Program-made: the position numbers and the translations under genes | Source of the DNA: [Clostridium] methylpentosum DSM 5476 | GTDB lineage: Bacteria > Bacillota > Clostridia > Oscillospirales > Ruminococcaceae | Length of the DNA stretch: 40,795 nucleotides | Direction: 5' to 3' | Assembly: GCA_000158655.1 (NCBI GenBank) | Contig: EQ973338.1 | Span: 495,633 to 536,427, forward strand | Part shown: piece after piece, positions 9,136 to 16,585 of the stretch | How positions within the stretch are numbered: position 1 is the first letter of the stretch | How the letters are laid out: each line of letters starts with the position of its first letter | Notes under the pieces: generated by a model | Told to the model about the DNA's origin: nothing | What the model saw: the letters and a program-made list of their open reading frames with translations, nothing else | Database searches by the model: none

Positions 9136-11142
9136 ATGAAAAAACCAGAAATAGGATTGTCTGCTGGGAGCTTTTCAGGCCCCTGCGCAGCGCTTTTATC
9201 CCAGTTAAATCTGAAACCGGGCCTTCTGATCGACTTCGGCGGTCGCCTCTCCTCGATGCAGGCTGATTTGCCGAACTCGATTTCCGGTTATAAAACAATT
9301 GCTTTTGACGACGAACTGCCCGTTCCTTCCACTGCAATCGAAACGGCCAGAAAGCAGATAAATGACAGCCAAGATCAACCGGTTGCAGCCATTGCAGCAA
9401 TCGATTTTCTCAACCATTGTGCAGATGCAGACGAATGGCTTGCCCTGTTCGCCGAACTGGCGGAACGGTTTCACTGCCCATTTTTGTGCGGTGTCCCGAA
9501 CTCGTCGAATAAAAAGCTGATTTTTGACCTGCTGGATGTCAGAGGAACTCACATCCAGTCCTCTCCTCTGTTGGGACAGACAAGGTTTTTTACCGAATCT
9601 GTCCTTCTCGGGCTGACGAAACAGCACGGGTTTCAGCCGGCCGGAAAGTCGGATCTTTGCCTGTCTGATGAGGAGTTGACTGCCTGTGAACCCGACGATA
9701 TTTTTTCAGCCTCGGGCAGCATCACCCACTCCTATCTCGAATGGCTCAAGCAGTTCACCGACCCAAATGCGGAAACTGCCTTTTTTTTCCGCGCATTTGA
9801 AAAGGCGGAACATGCAGAACCTGCCCCCGTCCAAACAGGGGAAGAGACCCCATTCCTGAGCATCGTCACCCGGACGCAGGGCAAACGAATCGATGCGCTG
9901 GAGGAAACCCTTCTCTGCCTGACGGCGCAGACAAACACCGACTTTGAACTGCTTTTGCTCGGTCACAACGTAGAACCCTCCGATCGGGCAGCGGTGCTCG
10001 ACCTCGTCTCCCAGACGCCGGCCTGGCTTCAGCAAAGAATACAGTACATCGACGTCACCGGCGGCACGCGCACCACGCCGCTCAATGTCGGTTTTACCAA
10101 GGCGCGCGGGGACTATGTCGTGATTCTGGATGATGACGATTTGGTCACGGATGACTGGGTGGATTCCTTCTACCAGCTCTCGTTAAAATCCCCGGGATCC
10201 ATCCTGCACGCGTATGGCGTCGCACAGGAATGGCAGACCATTCAAAACAAAAACAATGACACCGCACTGCGGGCGATCGGATCCCCTGATCGAATCTATT
10301 GCAGGGATTTCAATTTGCTGGAACAGCTGAATTTAAACACCTGCCCAACCATGACCTATGCATGCCCCAGATACGCCTATCAGACATTGGGCATCCATTT
10401 TAATGAGGACTTAACCACGACAGAAGACTGGGATTTCCTGATGCGCACTGCATTTGTCTGCGGCGTTGCAGATATACCAGTTGTCACCTCGATTTATCGC
10501 CTCTGGAAAAACAATGAAAATTCGCAGACTCTGCACAACCGCAAAGAGTGGCTGACCAATGAAAAAATGATCAAAAAGCAGTTCAATCAAATGCCGATTG
10601 TTTTTCCAGCCGGTTTTTTCAACAAAGAGGCCAAATCAAAAAACAAATCTGATTTTCAATCACGTCAATACCGCACATCCGATTCGGTTTTATATCTGGA
10701 TCACGGAAAAGGATTCAACCAAGACTGTATTTTATTGGGCCAGGACCGCCCTGAAATGGAATGGACAGTTGGCTTTCCCATAGCGGAATCTCTGCCGGAA
10801 GTGACTGCAGTCCGATTTGACCCCATGGATCAGGGCATGTTCTGGATGAGAAAATTTGAAATCCACTTCACCTTTACCGATGGCACCAAGGAGATCCGTT
10901 CGTTCCAAAAATCTGCCCACAACGGTGTATCTATAAAAGACAGCGTATTGTTTTACAAGGACGACCCGCAGATTTTAATTCATTTTCAGACGCCGAAAAA
11001 GCTCAAATCTGTAAAAGCAAAATTTGAAATAGACTTTTACATTCCGGATGAAGTGTGGAAAAAGGCATTTTTGCAGCCAAACTGGAAGTTGAGCCGGCTT
11101 TATCGGTTTGCCCTGAAACTCAAACAAAAATTGTTCCGTTAG
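9136..11142 (+). CDS. Two-domain protein with a central GT2 glycosyltransferase
   Basis: 668 residues with AGGAGAGG before the ATG. The N-terminal part (about 1-205) has the alternating hydrophobic pattern of a Rossmann/SAM-dependent methyltransferase-like fold (LLIDFGGR, AAIAAIDFLNH, HCPFLCGVPN), but I see no clear SAM motif and treat this as tentative. A GT2 domain follows (about 235-470), with SIVTRTQGKRIDALEETL, NVGFTKARGDY, the DDDD metal motif in VVILDDDDLV, and a TEDWDFLMR catalytic block. The C-terminal 200 residues are a mixed beta region of unknown role. It is middle gene of the cargo operon; the next gene starts 9 bp later. Confidence 0.85.
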   Translation: MKKPEIGLSAGSFSGPCAALLSQLNLKPGLLIDFGGRLSSMQADLPNSISGYKTIAFDDELPVPSTAIETARKQINDSQDQPVAAIAAIDFLNHCADADEWLALFAELAERFHCPFLCGVPNSSNKKLIFDLLDVRGTHIQSSPLLGQTRFFTESVLLGLTKQHGFQPAGKSDLCLSDEELTACEPDDIFSASGSITHSYLEWLKQFTDPNAETAFFFRAFEKAEHAEPAPVQTGEETPFLSIVTRTQGKRIDALEETLLCLTAQTNTDFELLLLGHNVEPSDRAAVLDLVSQTPAWLQQRIQYIDVTGGTRTTPLNVGFTKARGDYVVILDDDDLVTDDWVDSFYQLSLKSPGSILHAYGVAQEWQTIQNKNNDTALRAIGSPDRIYCRDFNLLEQLNLNTCPTMTYACPRYAYQTLGIHFNEDLTTTEDWDFLMRTAFVCGVADIPVVTSIYRLWKNNENSQTLHNRKEWLTNEKMIKKQFNQMPIVFPAGFFNKEAKSKNKSDFQSRQYRTSDSVLYLDHGKGFNQDCILLGQDRPEMEWTVGFPIAESLPEVTAVRFDPMDQGMFWMRKFEIHFTFTDGTKEIRSFQKSAHNGVSIKDSVLFYKDDPQILIHFQTPKKLKSVKAKFEIDFYIPDEVWKKAFLQPNWKLSRLYRFALKLKQKLFR

Positions 11143-11151
11143 GAGGGTCAC

Positions 11152-12954
11152 ATGTTCTTATCACCGGGTTTATCCGTCTTTTATCTGATATCCGTTGCCA
11201 TCCTTTTCAGCGGTCTGTTTTTGTTTAAAAAATCAGATCGTCCGTTGAAAAGTGCGACCTGGTTTATCGCGTCCATGATGCTGTTTTTGTGCATCAACGT
11301 CTTTGCCGCCTCGATCATAAACTTGATTCACATCCCGATCAACCTGCTCACCATGGGCATATTCAACTGCATTGCAGGGGGCGGGCTCTGGTTCCTGATC
11401 CTTGTAAAAAAACAGAGGCAGCGCTATACACTGGAGCTGTTTGATTGGGTGAGTGTCGCTTTAATCGCAGGTGTGGCCATCACCTGCGGAATCATTCAAT
11501 TTGGAACATCGCTCACCCCTCAATACATCACATCCGATCCAAGCGTCCACATGAAGATGGCCATGAATATCATCAACACGCAATCGGTGTCTGAAATGTT
11601 TTTTGGCCCCTTGAACAACGCGCTGTTCATGTCAATCGGTATGCCGTTTGTCCACACACTGAGTGCAGTCAAGTTTTTCATTCTGTCTGAATTCGGCATG
11701 TTCGCACTGCACGGCTGGGTTTTTTATATCCTGATCAACCGGTTCAGCAAAAATTTGTTTACAAAGATTTTTTCAGTTGTTGTAACAGTCCTCTATATGC
11801 TCGGCTATCCGCTCAACAACATGATTTTTGGATACAATTATCTGGGCACAGGGGTCACGGTGCTCGCCTTCCTGTTATTCTTAGCGGATGCTTACTATAA
11901 AAGGGAAGTGCATCGCCGCATTGTGATCCCCTCACTGATGCTGGCCTGTTTAGGACTCTTCCTTTGTTACATGCTGTTTATGCCATTCGCCTATGTCGCG
12001 CTCTTTTTGCTCGTGGCCTGGGATTATTTCCAGCAGAAGAAACTGATTACCTGGGAAATGGTCCGCACACAGCTTGAGATCTTTTTACTGCCTGTGATCA
12101 TCGGCCTGATCTACTGCTTTTTCGGCTGGTTTGGGTCAGCGGGCGCTGCGGGAAATGCAATCGCTGCAGAAGGTTATATCTACCGCGACCTCTACTCCAA
12201 CTTCATCATCTGGCTGCCTATAGCGCTGTACGGGTTAATCCACAGCCTAAAGAAAAAGCATTGGACTGCTTTGCAGCCGATGAGTATCCTGTGGTTCTGT
12301 TTCATGATTGGGCTGCTTGTACTCGGCTTGAATACAAAGGTCTCCTCCTATTATTATTTCAAGACTTATTACGTCATGTGGATGATCACCTTGGCCCTCT
12401 TCTACCTTGGAATAACCTATTTCTCCGAAAAATCCAAAGAAATGGTGATCTCGTACTTTCTGGTTTGGGGATTTGTTGCCACGATGTTTTTCAGCGGGAC
12501 GGATGCAAAAGTCAAAGAACACAATATCCTGTTTAATCCCGAAATTCGATCCGACGCCCAATTCCACATCTATTTGTTTAATAGATATCAGCTTCAAACA
12601 GCCACGCCGTCAGTCACAGGGGAAGAGTTTGAACTGTATTCCTATCTGCTCAATCATGTTGACCAGACGGAACAGGTCCCAATCGCAGATCTGGAGGATA
12701 CGACATATTGGTACGAAGCTCTCACCAACCAGCGGGTATACGATCAGTATTTCTGGTTAACCGACGTGAAATCCTGGTGCAAAAACATTCAGGAAAACTT
12801 CAACTATGTCATCATTATGAATGATTGTGAAAAAATTCAGGGGCAAACAGAGTTTCTGCAGTCTCTGGAAATCATCTATTCAAACAGCGCGGGGTATCTT
12901 GCCAAGACGCCGAAGGGGACAGGTAGCCTCAACGCGATTCCCGCTCACTCATAG
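11152..12954 (+). CDS. Polytopic membrane protein, GT-C-like glycosyltransferase or glycan polymerase candidate
   Basis: 600 residues with GGAGGGTC before the ATG. It has roughly 11-13 hydrophobic helices from residue 5 to about 450 and a soluble C-terminal domain of about 130 residues. The first large external loop carries SDPSVHMKMA, an acidic-residue-plus-His pattern like the catalytic loop of GT-C enzymes that use polyprenyl-phosphate sugars. The layout (many helices, then a small outside domain) also fits GT-C/ArnT-like proteins, but no named family is certain. Together with the two upstream GT2 genes it resembles a surface-glycan modification set. The operon ends at a terminator at 13011-13046. 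Confidence 0.75.
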   Translation: MFLSPGLSVFYLISVAILFSGLFLFKKSDRPLKSATWFIASMMLFLCINVFAASIINLIHIPINLLTMGIFNCIAGGGLWFLILVKKQRQRYTLELFDWVSVALIAGVAITCGIIQFGTSLTPQYITSDPSVHMKMAMNIINTQSVSEMFFGPLNNALFMSIGMPFVHTLSAVKFFILSEFGMFALHGWVFYILINRFSKNLFTKIFSVVVTVLYMLGYPLNNMIFGYNYLGTGVTVLAFLLFLADAYYKREVHRRIVIPSLMLACLGLFLCYMLFMPFAYVALFLLVAWDYFQQKKLITWEMVRTQLEIFLLPVIIGLIYCFFGWFGSAGAAGNAIAAEGYIYRDLYSNFIIWLPIALYGLIHSLKKKHWTALQPMSILWFCFMIGLLVLGLNTKVSSYYYFKTYYVMWMITLALFYLGITYFSEKSKEMVISYFLVWGFVATMFFSGTDAKVKEHNILFNPEIRSDAQFHIYLFNRYQLQTATPSVTGEEFELYSYLLNHVDQTEQVPIADLEDTTYWYEALTNQRVYDQYFWLTDVKSWCKNIQENFNYVIIMNDCEKIQGQTEFLQSLEIIYSNSAGYLAKTPKGTGSLNAIPAHS

Positions 12955-13010
12955 GTCCACAGTTACAGGGGAGTTGAGACAGTGTCATCACTCTCTGAGA
13001 CCACAAAACA

Positions 13011-13046
13011 AAAATCCGCTGAAACGTGTGTTCAGCGGATTTTTTT
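13011..13046 (+). terminator. Terminator of the cargo operon
   Basis: AAAATCCGCTGAA (13011-13023) pairs with TTCAGCGGATTTT (13031-13043) over a 7-nt loop, followed by a T-run. It should stop most transcription from the cargo promoter before the 61-aa ORF and the feoB 3' part. 13047-13264 holds no recognisable gene. Confidence 0.88.
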
Positions 13047-13264
13047 GCTTTAAAACCAAACGCAGGTTATACCAACTGTATAACACGACATGTTAGAACA
13101 GCTGTTAGAGGAAGATTGAGCTGCGTCCCACTTATAAATGACAAAGAAAACGAAGCGCACCAAGACAATTCGCCTGTTCTAACCTTACTATAAATCTGGT
13201 CGACATACGCTCATAAACTGATCTGTTTGCCGCATAAAATTCTCATAGATAGGGGGAGATTCCA

Positions 13265-13450
13265 ATGAATGAACAAATCGACCGAATTCTACTTTCTGCA
13301 TCTATTGACCAAAAAATGTGGTCAAATGCGGTCATGCAGATGCATCTGTACATCATTGAGGCCTATCTGGATCGTACCGGCTACTCCTTAGACTCAAAGA
13401 TCAAAGTGATTGAGAGAATGATACAGCTTGTGCAGCCCCCAAAACCGTAG
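13265..13450 (+). CDS. Small hypothetical protein (61 aa) at the right end of the element
   Basis: ATG with a strong AGGGGGAG 6 bp upstream (13251-13258). It encodes a mostly helical, near-neutral 61-residue protein with no Cys and a C-terminal QPPKP. I recognise no family. It lies inside the element, 70 bp from the right arm, between the cargo terminator and attR. Small ORFs placed next to att sites are sometimes recombination directionality factors or transcriptional regulators; that is a positional inference only. It would be co-transcribed with the feoB 3' part. Confidence 0.65.
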   Translation: MNEQIDRILLSASIDQKMWSNAVMQMHLYIIEAYLDRTGYSLDSKIKVIERMIQLVQPPKP

Positions 13451-13519
13451 GAGAAAATTTGAACCGACTGGTTGTATTCTCCCGCTGACCACAACGCTTT
13501 CGTTCAGCCCATCCCCACA

Positions 13520-13551
13520 GTTGCCCTTTTAGAGGGGGAGCGTTTCCAACA
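13520..13551 (+). other. attR: right junction of the feoB-inserted element
   Basis: The element arm (13520-13542) is the reverse complement of CCCCCTCT plus AAAAGGGCAAC, the same blocks seen inward of attL. After TTT (13543-13545) feoB resumes with CCA ACA ATG (Pro-Thr-Met). The left junction has one more T upstream of its TTT than the right. Exact in-frame repair therefore requires crossover with TTT 6183-6185 aligned to 13543-13545, rather than the frame-breaking GCGTTT alignment. Confidence 0.85.
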
Positions 13552-14277
13552 ATGATTGCAATTATCACAATGTTTTTTGTCGGCGGTTTGGTCGGCCCCC
13601 TGCAATCGCTGTTTGCAACTCTGCTTCTCACTGTTGTGATCGTGCTGGGGGTTCTGATGACATTTGCCGTGTCCAAAGTGCTGTCGCGGACAATTCTCAA
13701 AGGGGTGCCATCCTCTTTTACCCTGGAGCTCCCGCCCTACCGAAGGCCGCAGATCGGCAAAGTAATCGTGCGTTCCATCTTTGACCGCACCCTGTTTGTC
13801 CTGGGCCGCGCAGTGGCGGTCGCAGCGCCCGCCGGGCTGATCATCTGGCTGATGGCGAACATCACGGTGGGGGATATGAGTGTTCTCGCTCACTGTTCAA
13901 CCTTCCTTGACCCGTTCGCCAAACTCTTTGGACTCGACGGCGTCATCCTCATCGCGTTTATTCTCGGTTTCCCGGCCAACGAAATTGTCGTGCCAATTAT
14001 GATCATGGCCTATATGGCGTCGGGCAGCATCATGGAGTTTGACAGCCTGCTTCAGCTCAAGGAGCTGCTGGTCAACAATGGTTGGACCTGGCTCACTGCT
14101 GTGTGCGTTCTGCTCTTTTCCCTCATGCACTGGCCCTGTTCAACCACCTGCCTTACTATCCACAAGGAGACGCAGAGCGCCAAATGGACCGCCCTCTCGT
14201 TTGCAATCCCCACTGTGATCGGGTTACTTGTGTGTTTTGTCTTTGCAAATGCTGTCCGGCTCCTCGGGTTGGTTTGA
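13552..14277 (+). CDS. feoB: FeoB, detached 3' part (C-terminal membrane domain)
   Basis: The true codons start at 13546 (Pro-Thr-Met). The first ATG is 13552, and AGAGGGGGAG, contributed by the element arm, lies 11 bp upstream, so a free C-terminal fragment of 241 residues could be translated. It has the second half of the FeoB transport domain: a second Gate-like region, ILGFPANEIVVPIMIMAYM, and the family-typical HWPCSTTCLTIHKET followed by the last helix. The parts join in frame with 4761-6185. Whether the two pieces could complement as a split transporter is unknown; FeoB is normally one chain. Confidence 0.92.
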   Translation: MIAIITMFFVGGLVGPLQSLFATLLLTVVIVLGVLMTFAVSKVLSRTILKGVPSSFTLELPPYRRPQIGKVIVRSIFDRTLFVLGRAVAVAAPAGLIIWLMANITVGDMSVLAHCSTFLDPFAKLFGLDGVILIAFILGFPANEIVVPIMIMAYMASGSIMEFDSLLQLKELLVNNGWTWLTAVCVLLFSLMHWPCSTTCLTIHKETQSAKWTALSFAIPTVIGLLVCFVFANAVRLLGLV

Positions 14278-14358
14278 GGATGCTTTCCAGAAAAATAAAA
14301 AAGGTCGAAGCTCTTATGATACCTCGTCTGAAAAACAGGTTCCAATTAGTGATTTATG

Positions 14359-14396
14359 CGGTGCAGACAGATGGAACTGTCTGCACCGTGTTCTTT
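14359..14396 (+). terminator. Terminator of the feo operon
   Basis: A perfect 12-bp stem (CGGTGCAGACAG / CTGTCTGCACCG) with a 6-nt loop, followed by TGTTCTTTC. It lies 80 bp after the feoB stop. 14397-14576 shows nothing I can name. Confidence 0.8.
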
Positions 14397-14576
14397 CATC
14401 GCTCTTCTTAAAAACCGCTAGTGAGAGCGTTACCCCGTTGCAGACAGTCGGACGGATACCAGCCGCCCAAAGCTGTACCCGACCAGAATAGGGCATTGAT
14501 AGGGCTGAGGGGTGTACACCAAACAAAATCTATCTTATTTGCAGCTGTTGAAACCAACAAGGCGACTCTGTTCGGC

Positions 14577-15197
14577 TTATTCCCAAAAGGACATGTTATT
14601 TGATTTTTTTGCCCTATCCTCTTTGAATAACAAACAGATGCCATAGATTCCAGAAATCAATAAGATAATATCTTCATACGCACTGAATATCAATGATTTT
14701 ATTCCAGTCAGTCCCCAAATAATCAGCAGAATGAGTAAAAGCCGGTTCTTTCTGCGATAACCGGAGTAAACCGCAATGCTTACGCTCACAATTGGACAGG
14801 GCATTATGTAAGTCACCATTTGGGGAAAGGTATTTCCCAAAAGATAGGAAATCATGGGGTATAGAATGAACAACAGCAGCAAGATGGTCTGCCACTTATC
14901 TGGCTTTTGCAAAACGTCCTCTCTGTTCCTTATGCACTCAAATAGAAATAGCCCGCCACAGCACAAATACAGCGGCAGGGCGAAAAACTTCTGAATCGGC
15001 TCTGTGCCATACACGCCAAAAAATTGAATTCCAATGTATAAGTGAGTAACCCCAAGAGCCAACTTTGCGCCCCACTTCACCTTACCTGTATAAGACAGCG
15101 TCAGTCCAGCAATGAGAAACAAAATCAAGATGACTTGGTCAATTACGGTTTGGTTGTTGTATTCACTGATAACCTTCCAAAAAACAGTTGCATCCAT
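14577..15197 (-). CDS. DUF6064-family integral membrane protein
   Basis: 206 residues with about six hydrophobic helices from near the N-terminus onward. The pattern of alternating helices, the FALPLYLCCGGLFLFE and MPCPIVSVSIAVYSG blocks and the late YEDIILLISGIYG match the DUF6064 family as I know it. The function of that family is unknown. The start at 15197 has only a weak ribosome binding site (TAAGGC). It stands alone, convergent with the feo operon, and AT content looks higher than in the flanking genes. Confidence 0.72.
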   Translation of the reverse strand: MDATVFWKVISEYNNQTVIDQVILILFLIAGLTLSYTGKVKWGAKLALGVTHLYIGIQFFGVYGTEPIQKFFALPLYLCCGGLFLFECIRNREDVLQKPDKWQTILLLLFILYPMISYLLGNTFPQMVTYIMPCPIVSVSIAVYSGYRRKNRLLLILLIIWGLTGIKSLIFSAYEDIILLISGIYGICLLFKEDRAKKSNNMSFWE

Positions 15198-16170
15198 CAG
15201 GCCTTACCGTCCATTTCCATTCTACTATTTATACAAGTTCTGGCTTTAACAGAGCAGACTATCCCGCGTTGTAAATCGTTGTATCTCTAAATAAAATCCG
15301 AACGGGAATAAGAAGTTCTGATTCTCCTCTATGTGCGCCTTTTTGCGGTGTTCCACTCTTCGGGCTGGCAACGAACTCGGCCCACACAGCTTTGGCTGTG
15401 CAAAGAATGCTCCCGGATACAATGAGTTTCAAACGTTGGACCACACAACTGTCAGTAAAGAAATAAAATTTTCGAAGAGGGGCAAACGCGAAATTGTGCC
15501 CGATTACATAAGAGGTCATTGGCTGGTCAGAGCACACAAACTCCGCGAAGAAAGCCGGATCTTGCAACTCCAAGTTAACAAAAGGGGAGGGAAGGGCTCA
15601 CGCCTCCCACTGCATCGTCCCTCTCGAAATGAGCGAGGGAGCAATTCAGCAGAAAATGGTGATGAATCGGGCCGACTGTCGGGCGATCACACACATGTTA
15701 GACCATAAGCTCCCGCATTACAAGCAAAAATTCCTCTGCACAGTGACGAAGCTGGAGGTACAGAAGGGAATTCTCGACAGCATGAACAGGGGCAGTCGTC
15801 CGACTCGCCGCTCGATGGCCGGCCAAGCAAATGTGCAGCAGCAACCCAACATACCATCGGTGAATACCGTCAGGAGTCTATCTACAAGGCCAGCGGATTT
15901 CCCGCAAATATATGGTGGATACCATCCGTTGGTTTTCACAGCCAACGCACCGCAAGGGGAGATTGAATCTCAGTATCCCGTGCCCCACGTCCTGCAAAGC
16001 AGATGTCCCTCACCGAGAACCCGTTGTCGCCAAAACAGCTCCTTGCCGAGACTTTTTCTACAAAAAGCCTGAGGCAAAAATCCTTTTGCCCTATTAAAAT
16101 CGCGACTGGGTGAGTAGGCAACGACAAAAAGGCCCCAAAGGACACAGCCTTCGGGGTTTAAACAAAACAA
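15198..16170. other. About 1 kb without a supportable gene, possible decayed DNA
   Basis: Several open frames cross this stretch on both strands (for example 15331-15708 and 15629-16072 on plus, 15259-15573 on minus), but none has a matching ribosome binding site, a recognisable family, or codon use like its neighbours. The plus frames overlap each other and switch, which is what a decayed gene looks like. I can name no product. Confidence 0.4.
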
Positions 16171-16259
16171 ACCGTTGAATTGACATTTTAAATACCATTC
16201 GCCACTCCGAGCATACGCGTCATCGCAACGGACACAATTTAAAATATGAACTCAACGGT
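16171..16259. repeat. Imperfect 23-bp inverted repeat next to tRNA-Lys (MITE-like)
   Basis: Arms 16171-16193 and 16237-16259 match at 20 of 23 positions in inverted orientation (both start ACCGTTGA and end ATTTTAAAT going inward), around a 43-bp centre. It lies 9 bp beyond the 3' end of the tRNA-Lys gene. It could be a miniature inverted-repeat element or an unusual 3' structure on the tRNA transcript. Confidence 0.55.
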
Positions 16260-16268
16260 CTATTTTTT

Positions 16269-16344
16269 TGGTGAGCCACCGGAGGCTCGAACTCCGGACC
16301 CTTTGATTAAAAGTCAAATGCTCTGCCAACTGAGCTAGTGGCTC
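16269..16344 (-). tRNA. tRNA-Lys (anticodon TTT)
   Basis: On the minus strand the gene runs from GAGCCAC (acceptor 5') through D-loop AGCTCAGTTGGCAGAGC, anticodon loop CTTTTAA, the T-arm GTTCGAGC region and GTGGCTC, to an encoded ACCA. All four arms pair. 76 nt including CCA. Confidence 0.95.
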
Positions 16345-16521
16345 TCACACTTATTAAAAGCACTTTTCAAGGAAGTTTTTCCCGAAAGAGTGCTTATTTA
16401 TTATATCAAACCGCAAACTAGTTGTCAACAGTTTTTTTCAAAAAACTTCATTTTTCGTTTTCATCTGAGTTTTCGCGCTGAACAGTCATTAGTATGGGCG
16501 CAATCCGCGCAAAATATTCAG

Positions 16522-16551
16522 TTGTCATTAGAACAAATTTTGTGGTATAAT
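16522..16551 (+). promoter_or_regulatory. Promoter for lepA-hemW
   Basis: TTGTCA (16522-16527), an 18-bp spacer and TATAAT (16546-16551), 35 bp before the lepA start codon. Confidence 0.7.
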
Positions 16552-16585
16552 AACCTCACATTATTTTATTGTAGGAAGTGTTAGT

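Larger units (their letters stand above)
6183..13542. mobile_element. 7.36-kb serine-recombinase integrative element inserted in feoB
   Basis: The boundaries are the shared TTT at 6183-6185 and 13543-13545. FeoB homology stops at the left one and resumes at the right one with no lost or gained residue. Contents in order: large serine recombinase (-), two glycosyltransferases and a polytopic membrane protein (+), a terminator, and a 61-aa ORF (+). No phage structural, replication or conjugation genes are present, so it is either a minimal site-specific element or one mobilised in trans. The recombinase gene ends 22 bp from the left arm, a normal integrase-next-to-attP arrangement. Inverted half-sites at both ends support attachment sites rather than chance. 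Confidence 0.9.

Noticed and set aside
6183-13542. The element as a prophage or conjugative element
   Set aside because: No capsid, tail, replication, relaxase or type IV secretion gene is present; only a recombinase, cargo genes and a small ORF.
15259-15573. Minus-strand 104-aa open frame
   Set aside because: No ribosome binding site and no recognisable family; codon use does not resemble neighbouring genes.
15629-16072. Plus-strand 147-aa open frame with a helical-looking start
   Set aside because: No Shine-Dalgarno, low-complexity Ser/Arg-rich second half and overlap with another frame; treated as decay.
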